This document shows positions 42,955 to 56,179 of a stretch of DNA of 64,000 nt, piece after piece. The DNA comes from Magicicada septendecula. Its lineage: Eukaryota > Arthropoda > Insecta > Hemiptera > Cicadidae. The translations under genes were made by a program, and so were the position numbers. The stretch covers positions 27,555,120 to 27,619,119 of the forward strand of contig CM068373.1 of NCBI GenBank assembly GCA_034769895.1. The letters are read 5' to 3'. Each line of letters starts with the position of its first letter. The stretch's first letter is position 1. The notes beneath the pieces are model-generated. The model searched no databases, was not told the DNA's origin, and saw nothing but the letters and a program-made list of their open reading frames with translations.

Positions 42955-43460
42955 CATTTTTCCGACGTGCTGCCTCCATTTTATTTGTCCTTTCCTTATT
43001 CTGCTGGTCATACAATATACATTTAACTCGGTTTTTATATCTTCGTTTCGTATTTGATCTCTAAGGATAGATCACCTTTGGTTTTTCTCAAGAACTTCAT
43101 TGTACTTGTTTGCATTCTTCGCTCGTTATTTCTTGTCATCGTCCAAGTTTCAGTTCCATAAGTTGAAACAGGTGTTGCCATTACTTTATATCTTGGTGTC
43201 TTTCCTCGTCTTATTTCGAAGTGTTCTGCGTATAGTACCGAATATCATTTGAAATCAATGTATTCTTGTATTTATGTCATTGTGATACTCATAAGTTACA
43301 TCGCACCGTAGAAAATTGAAACGAGATACCTGTTCTATAGCCTGATCGTTTATAATTATCTTGGAACGTATCGGATTCTTTCTTCTAAAGGCCATAACTT
43401 TTGTATTCTGGGTTGATATTCTAAGATTATGTTCTTTGCGTATTTGGCTCAAGTGGAAAA
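42955..43460 (-). pseudogene. RTE-like LINE fragment
   Basis: The minus strand from 43452 gives NLRISTQNTKVMAF, RSKIIINDQAIEQVSRFNFL and a YEYHNDINTRI segment, the post-RT region of RTE-like LINEs. With frame changes it continues into VSTYGTETWTMTRNNERR-like and MKFLRKTKG-like segments near 43170-43050. It is a truncated and frameshifted remnant whose left edge is close to Tigger 3. Confidence 0.75.
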
Positions 43461-43469
43461 CTGAAGTGG

Positions 43470-45815
43470 GACATAATTAGTTTATACAAATAAAGAAACG
43501 GCTGACTCTCGTAAAGAATGAGATTAATCGGTCTGAATCGGATTCACAGTCTAAATGTTCAATTGTGTCTTTGTGGTGCCATTGGTATTTATCAGATGAA
43601 CCAATTCCCATCAAAACCTTTTTATTTCCTAATAAATAATCATATTGTGCCGTGTTTGGGCGAGAACCCGGCTCGATTAATTGAATAAAAAAGTTACGAA
43701 CGGCTTAAGCACTGATTTCGTTAATCAATTAGAGTGACGGTATGTTTAATGTTGGCAATACATTCGCTATGCTGATCCGCGCGCGCTCTGGGGCCAGAGC
43801 GGCGTAACGTTTTTTCGGTCGCTGCTCAGACCAGTCCTTGGCCAGCGCTTGACGGCGACTGTTCTTGTTCCTCCCGGCTGCTTTGAGATTTTGGATCTTT
43901 GTAAATTATCTATCACTATGCATAGATAATCGCTACGTGACTCTCCGGTAAGTGTGTTTAATGTATTTTACTTATTGTATGATAAAAAGAATTGTACTTA
44001 ACTTAAAATTTACCCCGATGCAGGTAGATATATATGCGTTAAGTTACCGCGTGGCGGGCACAGGTTAATTACTGAGTATGCACGTCTCTGAATGTTAACA
44101 CTGGCTGAAATACAGTATTTTATATTTTTATATGTTTGTATATTATTCTAATTATATCAAAAGGGGCGTAAGAAAACTATTTTGTAATATTTTTTGAAAC
44201 GAACGTGCTTTACGAACCTGTTCAGGGTTGTTAACTCATGGTGAAATTGCAGTACAATGGCTAATTAGTTGACGAACAGTGGGAATGACTATTTATTTAA
44301 TACTAAATTCCTGTCAGAAGGTAGATTTTCATGTATTAAGCTCTTGGGAAGGTGTCATGTTGTTCAAAGTATACTTATATTTCAAAATTTTAAACGGGGC
44401 GTGATGTGGTGTGTGAGTTATGCTGGAGTGAAAGGGGTATTGTGAATTATTGAACATTTGAGTAATTACCCATATATAAATGTCCAGGGTTCCTGATTAA
44501 GACGACGACCTGATTCGCTCCAGGAGGTGGCCGAACAACTGCCACCCATGCCATTAACCTAGCAGCTTTCCGTTTTGGCTGCCGGGAGGAGGAGATGGAC
44601 AACACGCCATAGAAACCGCATGCTCAGTGCTGGACTATAACCAGGTGACATTTATGCCTTTAAAAAATATCTTGGCCGCTACAATTTATAACATGTGACT
44701 TTATTCCCGGAACGGCTCCTGTTAGATGGTGCACAAGTCCTGTGGGACATTCTAGTGATAAACTTTATCAGTTTTTAATTTACGAATGCTTACGCCCCCA
44801 GAATGAGTGTAAACCCAGACGGGGTCATGCGTCAGCCGATTTTGATGTTCTTTTTTTTTACTGTAAAAGTGTGCCGAACTGAAGGTTACTGATTCGTATA
44901 GATGTTAATTATTCATGCATGGGTACTGGGGTACTTTGTTGGGGATTTTCTTGATTATTATATATATATCTATATGGGTATTTGTTTTTTCTTAAATAAT
45001 TCAAAGGTTTGGGGGGTGCTTTATCCTGTGGCCGTCACCTGTTGGTGCCGTCATCCACAGGTCTCTGACATGTTAAATTTTGTTGGATCTGGTTCGGGCG
45101 CATGGCCGTGCCTGAGGTCAACCCAATTCTCTATGAACGCCTCAAATATGTTTTATTAGGTTTTACATTATAACATTTTTATTAAAATTCTTATTATACA
45201 TTTTATAAAATTTATTTTAGCTGTTTAATAATTCTGTAATAAGTAAATTTTCATTATTTTTTTTTACTGCCATAGCCAGTGCTTTAATTGTTGAGTTTTT
45301 TTAATATGAGCACACTACCTGTTCTCACTTCTTCAATTATAAATGTAAAGTTGTAAAATCAGTAGTAGTTCTATGTTATTTTCTGGTGGTTGCGTCCCAC
45401 TGGGTTTTTTGCTCAAAGTTGTATTTTTGTAAGAGCATGAAAGAGGCTGAGAAATATCCATTTTATAAGACCGTGCAGTCATGTTGACCTTGCGATGGCG
45501 CCTTGCTATTTAGGGGAACAAAACAAAAATTTTATTATGCATTGTAACTTGGGATTTGTTCGGGCTGTATTGCCAATTTGACTTTGGCCATTTCTAGTAC
45601 TTGTAATTATTTCGTTTGTGTAACTCAGTTATACTCTGACGAGTTAATGGATTTGTTTTCTTAAATGAGAAGTTTTTAAGGCTTGCTGGGCACTTTATCC
45701 GATTACGGTAGTTTGGGATGGGTGTTTTGGTGACAGATACGGGGGTTTTCCACACTCCCCTGCGGTATGGTGAAAATATATCTATAAGCTGTCGGCCAGG
45801 TGAACATGTGTGTGT

Positions 45816-45849
<34 letters not shown>

Positions 45850-46200
45850 TTCTATGTGTATTCATGTATGCACATTAATTGATGTTGAATTTATGTGTAT
45901 TTTTGAGGAATTATTGAATTATGAATTTATGATGTTACATATGTATATTTTAAGAATGTTATAATGTCAAGGAGTGGATTAGAAGTTTTTAATGAAATTT
46001 TAAATTATATTAAATTTATATTGGGGTTAAAGAATTTGGCTAGAAACAAAATTTAAAAAACAAAAAATTGGAAATATTGGAAATACTGTAATAAAGATTG
46101 TTATTGCTGTTTAACAACCGAGTTTTAATTCCAAGTCGCGTCTCACTGGACCCAGCGCATTTTTTTTGCTTCTCTAGGCCTTCCGCCTAGTTTTAAATAA
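43470..46200. other. Gene-free region with GC-rich patches
   Basis: No ORF longer than ~85 codons. GC-rich patches at 43760-43900, 44500-44660 and 45000-45120 stand out in AT-rich surroundings and could be old LTR or promoter sequence, but I found no second copy in the window. CTCTGGGGCCAGAG near 43796 is a palindrome. Confidence 0.4.
45819..45846 (+). repeat. (TA)14 microsatellite
   Basis: Perfect TA dinucleotide run following a GTGTGTGG stretch. Confidence 0.9.
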
Positions 46201-46239
46201 CTAGTGGCCCCTCTTTCAAAAAAAAAAAAAAATAGTTTT

Positions 46240-47036
46240 TTTTATAAAGCATAAAAATAGAAAGAGGGGTTACAGTATAACTGAACACATGAAACACTTT
46301 TAAAGTTGTACTGTACACAAATTATGCCTGTAACATTTTCTACCATTAACCTATTTCTCTCTTTGGTCCACTGTGAACTGATCAAAAAAAATACCCGTTC
46401 TGTAATAGAGTTGTTACTCGGCATGGAATAAAGATGCTCAACAATTTTCAAAAGTTCTGAATAACAAGATGATGTTGGACTTCCATTAAAATGTTTACAC
46501 CATAACTGACTGGAAAGGTGGTTATCATATAAATCAGCGTAATTCTTTAAAAACGTCTGAAAATTGCAGAATTGATCAAAACATTTGTTATTATCAACGT
46601 AGATGTCTGTTCTGGTTCCAAGAAAATTTAAAGTTTACTTCATCCCAAGAAGGAGGTTGAATGACTCATCCATATTAAAGGCTGAAACAGCTCGTATTGT
46701 GCCAACAAATTTTCCAAATAACCCAAGCATAGAAGAATAAACAGTAGTTGCTTCCTCTTCAAACTTTGTACACATTGCAGAGGAGCCTTCTTCCGTTTTT
46801 TTACGCAAAATCGATTTTATTTTCAGTGGTATAAAAATTTGTTCATATCTATTTTAAGTGTTGCCAGAGTGTACATTCCAGAATACTGAAAAGTTTCAGC
46901 GATCTTGCGCGTGACTACATTTTTCAGTTTTACGAAAAAAGAGGACACTTCCCTGTTTAAAAAAAATCCTCCCGGACAGGTTTTTAACACTAAAAAAGAG
47001 GACGTGTCCGGGAAAAGGAGGTTGTATGGTTACCCT
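46240..47036 (-). pseudogene. hAT remnant: right terminus and C-terminal transposase
   Basis: The right end, read on the minus strand, is TAGGGTAACCATACAACCTC, a hAT-like tip. Minus-strand frames at 46640-46250 give a CFDQFCNFQTFLKNYADLYD-like stretch, then LLKIVEHLYSMPSNNSITER and VFFLISSQWTKERNRL, the hATC region (ERVFF replacing ERVFS). The DDE core and the left terminus are missing, so it is an internally deleted, decayed copy. Confidence 0.7.
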
Positions 47037-47039
47037 ATA

Positions 47040-48476
47040 TAGGAGAGTTGGTGAAAAAACAGCAGAAAATAATTTCCACTACGTGAAATTAATTCATCGA
47101 CAGATTAGGCCTACACATCATAAGGTCTAGTTCTAGTGCAAATCATAATCACACTGTAGGCTGAAAGCAGTTGCAAATAGGTTCGTAGAGTTCCATGTTG
47201 GCAAGATTCACTTGTTATCGCTACTCAGACGAGACAAAGACTGTACACTCTTTCAAAGCAGTCCTAAGTTTGAAATAGTGTTATCTCTCAATTTCCCTTT
47301 GATCATACATTATTGAACGGTTGCTTAATACATAATAACATCAGATTACACTTCAATTATCACTTTCAAAAGTATTTTTCAATATTTAGTAACAACAGAT
47401 GTGACCAAGAGATGTGTACGAGAATTATTTTTCATGTGGATGCAATATGTATATATGTATGTATATATTATGTAGCTTTAAACATGTTTACTACATAAAC
47501 ATTACAACAATCGAAAATAAAATCGAAGTATAAAATCGATTATACGTTAACTATATTGTAAGAAAAACATTCGATTACAATTCAAACAAACTTCTAAAGA
47601 TACAGAATAATTTCTGTGAAACGTGCGTCAGGTGGAAAAAAACCTACTTGCAGTGTATCTATTTGAAGATATTACATCATGGGAGACCTGGAGGAAACTC
47701 AACGAGTTACTTACAAAGGAATAATATGTATATAGTATTACGAACTTTATGTAAATCAAAATTTAGTTATAAATTCAACAATAATTTTGTAATCAGCACC
47801 CCTATAAAGTAATTACAAGTTCTGTGTGAATGATAATTGGTGAGCTGTTATTATGTTTGGCTACGCTATTGGAGGGAATTATTTAAGAGTATCCCCAATT
47901 GTATCCGGAATTGCATTGTAGGCAGATTGAACGTGGTTATTACGAAATTTACTAGGCCTACGCAATCAGTTGGCTTCTTTCGATTGTAACTAACTTTATT
48001 TTTGCCTTCGTATTTTCGGGCGAGTACGCTCAGTAAAAAAAAAATTAAGTACGTTTGAAGACTTTTCAATGATTTTGAGTAATAGTATATTTTCCAAAAA
48101 TATCTTATGTAATATAGAGAAGTATTTTAATTGAAAACTCTTCCTTTTGCACTACGATTTTCTGTATTCTAAGGTGAACTTTAAACCACATTACAACAAA
48201 ACGGAAAATGTCATTAGTTTTACTGTAAACAAAATGTCGGCTGTATGGAATTTTGTCAGCTTCCACCAGTGTGTCTCCTTCTACATTTGAGAACAACAGA
48301 ATACACGTTTTTGCACCAAACCAGAGGCGCGCCGACACAGTGTGCGGCGCACACAGACGCCAGGATAGTAAAGACGCCAAAAATTTTAGGCGAGGAGGAA
48401 ATACTTTAAAAAAATATTATTCATTAAGTAAATTAACAGTGGGACCTTAGGACGTTTTTAAATCCAGGAGTAGCAT
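47040..48476. other. Intergenic sequence, nothing recognised
   Basis: AT-rich sequence. ORFs of 61-91 codons on both strands lack domains. AGGCCTAC motifs occur at about 47105 and 47953. Confidence 0.4.
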
Positions 48477-48915
48477 GTGCGGAATATAGGCCGTTTGGAT
48501 CAGAGCCTCTACCTGCTCAGGACCGTCGTGTTTGGTGAAGAGCCACACAGTTTTCGAGGTGGTCCTATAACAGAACACGACGGATCTAGACCAGAGATAA
48601 AAAATCTAGCCGGCATCGGGTTGGTTGCCCTGTACGATACGGTGGTCACAATTAAGTCACAATTCTAACAGAGGCCTCGGAAACCACGACGGATACAATG
48701 ATAAAGCTATTCGCAAACGAAAACGGACACGAGATTCGATTTCGAAAGAGATGAAAATAGCGACTTGGAACATCAGACGAGATATGACGATGAAACAACA
48801 GCAGATTATAGATGTAATGAAGTAAAGACAAATAGACATATTAGTACATACGGAGACTGAGAAGTAACTTAAAGGTTCGACGGATATAGATAATAATTTG
48901 TGATTTGGAGTGGAG

Positions 48916-50029
48916 TAGGGATAAAACGATACCACTGAGGTATCGATACTTTTACTCGATACAGTATTGGTCGTAAAGTATCGATACTTATTCGGTATCG
49001 ATTGAAAAGTATCGATACTTACTCTTATCGATCGATTTTTCATAGTAAAATTTGGAATAAATTAAATAAAAACAGTAATAAGTATTGATATTCTTTATTG
49101 ATATAAAAATATTAGACTTGCAACGAAAAATTTTCAGGAAGTAGTTTACTCCTTTTTTTCTCGTAGACCATACTAACGCCGAATAACTTTTGCCGAATAT
49201 TCGGCTATTCGGCCAGGAAACTCGCAGAATATTCGGTATTCGGCGTATGGCCGAATATACTATTCGTTGCAAGTTTAAAAAATATACATAAAAAGAATTT
49301 TATGAAAAAAAAGTCGGTTTTTGTAGAGCTCCCCAAAAATATTAGTTTTTCTAAGTGTTTGCCTGTTAGACGATTTCTGGATGCAGTGATTGTAGCGCCA
49401 GCTTTGGAAAACAGCCTTTCGCAGGGTACTGAGGTACCAACAATATTTTAATAAATCCGCGCTTGTTTGTATAAAGCTGGGAATACGATTTTTAAATCCT
49501 CCCATTCCTCCAATGGGTTGGCTTTTAAAGCGCAGACTGGATTAGCCAAATAAATTGAAACTTCATCGGCTTTTGAGTTAGCACGCCGCCGCTTTTGGCC
49601 AACTGCAAGTTGTTTGTGGTGTGCTTGTATCTAATGCTTTAAACACAAAACAACGACGACAGTCCGAGGTTAGGATTACGAACGCGGAACGAAAACAAAA
49701 CAATGACGACCACGACACAATATGGCGACTGACGGGACGTCACGGCATAGTTTTTTTTTCTTGCTTGCCAACTACACAAATCTAGGAAAAGGATGTTTTG
49801 AAAAAATTCAATATGATACCCAAAAAAATATTTCTTTACAGCGTAGATGAGCGTATTATGTATCAATTAACGTGTTAAAATGAAATTGTGATATTGGTAT
49901 ACCGATACGAGTACTTTTGACCGATACCTACTTGATACTTAGTTTTAAAGTATCGATACAAAAAGTACTTGGTATCGGAAGGAATGTATCGAGTAAGTAC
50001 TTGTATTTACTCGTATCGTTTTATCCCTA
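48916..50029 (-). mobile_element. hAT element inserted in a LINE endonuclease
   Basis: The inverted tips are TAGGGATAAAACGATAC and GTATCGTTTTATCCCTA. The 8-bp target duplication GAGTGGAG is perfect (48908-48915 and 50030-50037). Subterminal regions contain several GTATCGATAC palindromes. The minus strand around 49450-49330 keeps a hATC segment. At 1,114 bp it is an internally deleted copy. Confidence 0.93.
49330..49450 (-). pseudogene. hAT transposase C-terminal fragment
   Basis: The minus strand reads VPCERLFSKAGATITASRNR followed by LTGKHLEKLIFL. This is the canonical hATC dimerisation motif, with the conserved ER-FS-AG pattern and an RNRL step. The rest of the transposase is deleted. Confidence 0.85.
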
Positions 50030-50125
50030 GAGTGGAGTCCCACAACAAGTCAGAGCACAAGCAGGGGTAGGCACAAGAAAAGGTGGACTGTGGAATAGGA
50101 ACAGGCCGCTAAAGCCTAAAACCGT

Positions 50126-50220
50126 TAAGAAGAAGAAAAAGAAGAAGAAGAAGAAGAAGAAGAAGAAGAAGAAGAAGAAGAAGAAGAAGAAGAAGAAGAA
50201 GAAGAAGAAGGAGAAGATGA
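50126..50220 (+). repeat. (AAG)n microsatellite
   Basis: About 90 bp of AAG/GAA repeats with an AAAAAG interruption and a GATGATGAT end. Poly-Leu or poly-Ser frames across it are artefacts. Confidence 0.95.
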
Positions 50221-50639
50221 TGATGATAATTAACCTTTTCGGTGCTCTGAATGGGTATTCTCGCCAAATTTTTACGACTGCGGTGCTCCTGACGTGTTAA
50301 GTCGCACGTCATTTTGAATTGATAATGTGGGCAGAACGTTTCGTAGGCACTTTCGTGTGCAGACTCGAAAGTAATAGGACTAGCATTGTGCTAGCATAAA
50401 GAAAGGCAATTGTTTATCGTTAGTTGTGAATCAGTATTCTAGTAGTTGAAACAAAGGAGTTTCATTCAGTGCGTCTGTGATGTGCAAACGTTGCTACACT
50501 TGACAGTTGATCGTGCTTGAGATTTTGTAATTGTTGCGGTAAGAGACCAGGAATATTCATTGTCGTGGGGCAGTTCATTTTTTAACATGATAGTGTTTTT
50601 AGGCTGGGGGTCATTCCACAAAAATATGACGTCATCGAA

Positions 50640-50917
50640 AAACGTGACGCTTCCACACTTTCGATTCCCCACATTCTAGAAATTTGATATGTAAACGCAA
50701 CAAGACAGAAATAATCGCTGCTGACATTGAGTTTAGCAAACGTTTTAGTGAGAATAAATTTGGTTTTACATGCTCTGTTTGTGATCGTCTGTGGTTTGGA
50801 AATGATTTACGTAATCCACCAAACCTAATCCACATTATACGTTTCAAAAGCCTAAAGACGTTATCATGCTTCGATGTTTCGGTTTCGTCGAAATTCTTTG
50901 AATGCATAGGTGCATAA
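50640..50917 (+). pseudogene. Possible Helitron-like N-terminal fragment
   Basis: The plus strand has a 77-codon frame with FTCSVCDRLWFGNDL, a CxxC finger followed by an aromatic LWF. Similar fingers occur in the N-terminal part of arthropod Helitron Rep-helicase proteins. No Rep or helicase motif follows, because the sequence runs into a GA microsatellite. The assignment rests on this single motif. Confidence 0.3.
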
Positions 50918-50919
50918 AT

Positions 50920-51057
<138 letters not shown>

Positions 51058-51125
51058 GTTATTTTTCATTACATTTGCTAATTGAAAGGCGAGTGTACTC
51101 AGGTTTTATAATCTATGCTATAGGT

Positions 51126-51986
51126 CAGTGGACCTCCTGGTGGTCCGCGACTATGTTTCAGGGGGTCCGCGGACAGTTTTAAGAAAAAATAGAATATACC
51201 GTAATTTTTTCAGATTCTTTATAGTCTGAAATCTAAATTTTAGAATCTTAAAATAATTAGTAGAAGATTCCAGTATTTCTTTTTGGTTCAAATTAATTGT
51301 AATGTAAAAGTAATTTAGAACTAATGCCTTTAATAATACCTTTAAATCATGTCATGTAGAAGATCTGTTTGTCAGCCGAACTGACTAGAGTGCCCCATCA
51401 ACGCAGAACTGATCGCGCTGTTTTATTTCACGAATAAGCACTGTATCTTGTTTATAAGCACTGTATCTTGTTTATAAGCACTGTATCGTAGCATAATGCT
51501 TTTCCGTGAACGGTTTTACTTCTAAGCAGCTGGATTTCGACACGTGTGGCTGGAAAGGTAGAGCCGAGGTTGGAAAAGTTAAGAAATAAACTTGATGTCG
51601 AAAGTTACTTAATATTTAAGTTATGAGACATTAAACCCAATATTGCAGAGCTAATTGTTCAAAAGCAGCTTCATTGTTCACATTAAACTATGTTTGATAT
51701 CATTAATATTATAATTTTGCAGAGCTAATTGTTCAAAAGCAGCTTCATTGTTCACATTAAACTATGTTTGATATCATTAATATCAAATTGCAAGTTATCA
51801 ATATCAAATTGTAATATCAAATATTTTGCAAGTTAGGAAAATTTTAATTTTATTCCATTTATAATTAAGATATAAGAGTTTCTATCATATTTACTGTTTG
51901 TTTTATTTCAGAACTCAGACAGGGTCCGTGAATTTTTTAAATTTTTTGGGAGGGGGCGCGCGGACTGAAGAATTTGTGAACCACTG
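51126..51986. mobile_element. Non-autonomous hAT, 861 bp
   Basis: The tips are CAGTGGACC on the left and, reversed from the right, CAGTGGTTCACAAA. A perfect 8-bp duplication CTATAGGT lies at 51118-51125 and 51987-51994. Subterminal GTCCGCGGAC-like sequence appears near both ends. There is no transposase. Internal duplications: three copies of CACTGTATCTTGTTTATAAG (51439-51490) and a ~70-bp direct repeat starting AGAGCTAATTGTTCAAAAGC at 51646 and 51721. Confidence 0.93.
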
Positions 51987-52779
51987 CTATAGGTGATATG
52001 TTGTTGTCGTGTGTTTACTCTTTAGACTTGTTATGGCTAAAAGGTTATCTGAAGACAAACTGACAGATATTCTTGCCCGGAGTAACTGTGAGGGAGACTT
52101 TTCTGATTAGATCTGTGCTAAACTAGTATTTGAAAATAACACGTACGAACGAAGCCGTTCCAAAAAAAATAACACGTGCAAATACCTGTTATTATATACC
52201 TGTTATACATAATACACATCTATATATTATACATACGTATATTATACATATATCTGTATTATAACCCGACACCAATATGGTACAAGGGTATTTTGATAAT
52301 AAAAATATCTGTATTATATAATTTGTTATAAGAAATAAATTGAAACTAAAAGTATTAACAGTGTTACTTCACTCTGTGACTTTATTAAGTTGTTATTGTT
52401 TAAGAGAAAATAAGAAACAAGAGAATTTATAAGCTTATCTCCCTTTGGGAATACTAATTTAAGTTTTCACTAGGAGTAAAGAAACTGCCATAGATTTAAT
52501 ATTAAATTATTGATTCCATTTTGGTTAGACAAATCAGTTGCGAAAATCGACAGAATTAACTACATCCTTAAAATATAAAACTTGTATTGATCATTTGCAA
52601 CAATCAATCAGTTATAGATAATGAAAGCAAACGTTGGCATGACGTTATAAAAAGAATAATTTTTGTAGTATAGTTCTTAGGCAAACAAAACTTAGCTCTT
52701 CGTAGTAAAAGTTACAGCCTTTACGTAGTAAAAGTTATAAATTTTACGATCGCAACAATGCCAATTTTTAAAAATGCAT

Positions 52780-53740
52780 TGAGATGTTAGAAAAGTTTGA
52801 TCCTTTTATATCGAACACAAGCATCGTGTAGCTAATGATCCTGACTTTAAAAGTATGCCTTCCTATTTAGGAGATAAAATTCAAAATGAAATACTCGCTT
52901 TATTGCCATCAAATATTAAAAATAATATTATTAACCTGTATCAACAAAACAAATATTTTTCAGTTATTATTTTATATTGTACTCCGGACCTATCATATAG
53001 ACTACTGAACAAATAAGTGTGATAGTCATATTTGTTCATTACAATTCAGAATCTAAAAGGGTTGAATACATGAACACTTTTTAGCATTCTATCCAATTTT
53101 AGACGCTACAGTCTCTGGATTGACACTACTCCTTACTGATTTACTGAAAAAATTAAATTTATACATAAATAACTTAAGAAGTCAGGGCTTCGATAATGGG
53201 TCTAATATGCGCGGCAAAAATTTTGGTTTACAAGGGAGAATTTTAGCTTTAAATCCCCGTGCATTTTATTTCCCATGTTCAAACCACAGTCTAAACCTGA
53301 TAGTCAATAACGCTGCAAATGTCAATCACTTGAAACTATTGGTTTCTTTAATATAGTACAAGAGTTATATAGGGTTTTTCCTCTTCTGTTTGCCGGTGGA
53401 ATATTGTAACTACTCATGTAGCTGATTTAACCTTAAAGCACGAATTGATGCCATAAAACCTCTTTATAATATTATGTGACGTATATGATGCTTTATTTGA
53501 TTGTTGTAATGACTCTCCAAAACTGGATGAACAATCCAAAGATCAGGCATTAATGTCTAGGTGAAAAATTGTTACATTTACATTTATTTGTTGTATTAGA
53601 GCTTGGTATGATATTTTAAATAAAGTAAATTTTGTCAGCAATCCGTGGACAGCTTTAAGATCAACTAGTATCAACACCCAGCAGCGTCAGCGGCAGCAGG
53701 AATTGTAAATATTACTTTACCTGAAAGGTTTTCTTTGAAA
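52780..53740 (+). pseudogene. hAT transposase remnant (ZMYM1-like), central part
   Basis: The plus strand, in several frames, gives LGDKIQNEILALLPSNI followed by a YFSVIILYCTPDLSY segment with the first catalytic region (52850-53000). It is followed by GFDNGSNMRGKNFGLQGRIL and an FPCSNHSLNLIVNNAA segment (53190-53330), both hallmark blocks of the ZMYM1-related hAT group. Decayed RIDAIKPLYNI-like and YDALFDCCND-like segments lie further on. It is heavily mutated. Confidence 0.75.
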
Positions 53741-53913
53741 CTACATAAATATTAGTAGGCCTACTTATCACGTTTCTTACATGAAAAATTGTTTAATTTA
53801 TTTAAATTGTTTCCTGCAATTTAAATGGTTTCCTACAAATTATTTTAACCTTTATTATTCTAATAGCTATTCTTATACAGATCTGATTCAATTCCATTAC
53901 CTCAGTGTTAATT

Positions 53914-54562
53914 CAGGGGTTCCAACCCCCTAAACTTGATGACTCGCCCCCAAAGCTTGATAAATACTCCCCCCAAGGAAAAGTATTTAAAATTGGAAGA
54001 ATATGTCATTTTAATAACCGTTTTATTACAAATAAGCTAGAGTAGAGCTGAAAATAGTACAGTTTGCAAATGCATTCTCATTTGAAATTAAACAAAAAAT
54101 AAATAATTAATCTAATGAAATTAATACGTGTAAAGCAATATTTGAATGCAAAAAAAAAATTTTAAATAAAAAGAAAAAAATAATGGTTTGATGAAATCCT
54201 TGTTGCTTTTGCTTATATTAGGCACAGTAACTTCTTCCTCAGCGATGACGATAAAGGAAAGGCATCAGTTATTTACTCAGATAGGAATCGACTCTTAATA
54301 AGTCTTTCTCTGAAGCCTAGAACCAAAGGTGGGAAAGCGTCTCCCATTCCAGACATGAGTCTGTTGCGTATTATTTTAACTCGCCTCATAGCTCTTTTAG
54401 ACGAAAAACTGGTTACGGCCAAATACAGCAAAGTTGTATAAACAACTTTCGGTCTCTTAAAGCCCGAAACATTAATCAAGGGCCTATTTGTCAACCCCCA
54501 AAAATTTCAATGACGCAGTCTGCGTCACAACCACCCTTCCCGCACCATAGACAACACCCCTG
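53914..54562 (-). mobile_element. Miniature hAT with C-terminal transposase scrap
   Basis: The tips are CAGGGGTTCCAACCCC on the left and, reversed from the right, CAGGGGTGTTGTC. GTTAATT lies directly outside both ends (53907-53913 and 54563-54569). The minus strand at 54440-54290 reads TLLYLAVTSFSSKRAMRRVK then IIRNRLMSGM, a decayed hATC motif. At 649 bp it is non-autonomous. Confidence 0.75.
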
Positions 54563-54569
54563 GTTAATT

Positions 54570-56171
54570 TTGTTCGTTGTAAATTAGTTATTACCCCCAT
54601 TTGTATGAGATTACTAATTTTTAGTTTGATGTAAGGAGTTTTAAATCCTAAGCATTACTAATAGTTACGTCAAATTTGACGTACATTTCATTTCGCAGGC
54701 TAAGTGCTAGTTTAGTGCTGAACGTCTGTAACACGTTTCTGTTATCCTTTAAATAATTGTAATAAAATTTGGTTACATTAATAATAAAACAAACACTCGA
54801 GATTCTGAATAGAGATTCATAATATATTGTTTTACCTTACAGTCAACTTCAATAGATTAGGCTTAATAAAGTTTTATAAAAATTCCCCTTACAACCCTTA
54901 CTTATAATTAGTAACGACTCGTTACATTAGTAACGATTTTACTACAAAAAAATAAAATAAAACAATACCTTAATACCTATGTTATTAAATTCTTGTTTTA
55001 TATCGAATAAAAGAATTTAATTTCTTTTCAACGAAATTTTATTTGTATTTCGTTTATTTTTTGGTATCATATAAAATAGTTTTAGCCATAGAAAAACACA
55101 AGCCTGTAGCATTGTACAAAGTCTATATAATATAATCGTTATATACGATACGTAGAAATTGTTATCCTGGATGCAGATTATATTGTAACGTTATATACTC
55201 GTTCGGCGGAAACTTCCTTAGATTAAATAATTTTTTTTAGCAAATAATATTATCTTGTGCTAATAACACATAAGACTTATTATATATTATGAATATGCCT
55301 GCGATTAAAATATTCTGACACGCTTTCTTGTTATGTATGCTTATCATAATTTTTTATCAATCATTTCAAACGAATTAAGTCAATTATTCGTTGTTTTATA
55401 TTAAAATCAAAGGAAATTTCGATTATACATTAATTTCTATAATAAAATCAAATTAATTCAATTATTTGTTATTTTATTTACAAACCTCTGATATTTTCAG
55501 TGAAACATAAGTCAGATTAAAACGATACAAATACAATACAATTACTTGCAGACGTAATTATAATTTGATATTAAATATAACAGTACGTCATTTTTTAATA
55601 TGAATTTATTGTAAAGGTATAATAAAATAGTGTTACCCACAGATTTTCAGTTTTTAGTGACAAAAGTTTTTATAAGTTGGGTTATATAGTTTATTATAAA
55701 TAAATCTTGATTATGTAGGACTAATGATTGTTAAATCCTTATAAAGTATTAATAGAAATTAATAAAAAGTCTATATATTTTATTACAAAAATTATGGCCT
55801 ACCTTAACTCGGCGCGTTAGCTACTCTCGGTCAAATGGTCAGCAAGAGAATGATATTATTTCCTTTGTTTAGGGTTTTTATATGTTTTTATCCCTCATCT
55901 AAACCACTGATCAAGTTACTTATCATTAATGTCTGTGCTGTTGTAATGAAAATCGTAAACATTTTCGCTACTTTGTTTTAATACATAAATAGTTCAAACG
56001 TGACATTTTAAAGACCATTTTAGGAAAGACATATAGAGTTCTTATCTTTACCTTGCCAGATGTTACTTTAGCTGATAACAAGAATTCTGAACTGACAAGG
56101 GGTGAAAGATTTCCAGCGTTCGCTGTCTTCATGCGTATAATTTATTGTCTGACTCCTGCAGATACGTATTT
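54570..56171. other. AT-rich intergenic sequence, no gene
   Basis: About 1.6 kb without a supported feature. GTCAAATTTGACGTAC near 54670 is a short palindrome. Confidence 0.5.
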
Positions 56172-56179
56172 GACAGCGA

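Larger units (their letters stand above)
48477..50110 (+). mobile_element. 5' end of an RTE-like LINE, split by a hAT
   Basis: A GC-richer leader (48477-48750) precedes an ATG at 48751 with MKIATWNIRRDMTMKQQQII, the start of the apurinic endonuclease domain (ATWN motif) of RTE-like LINEs. A TAA soon interrupts it. The frame resumes with IDNN, is split by the hAT at 48916-50029, and continues after it with VPQQVRAQAGVG, which corresponds to the next endonuclease block. The element stops at the AAG microsatellite near 50126; RT is absent. Confidence 0.7.

Noticed and set aside
48105-48450. 65- and 91-codon ORFs on opposite strands
   Set aside because: They overlap, have no recognisable domain, and no splice or promoter signals support either.
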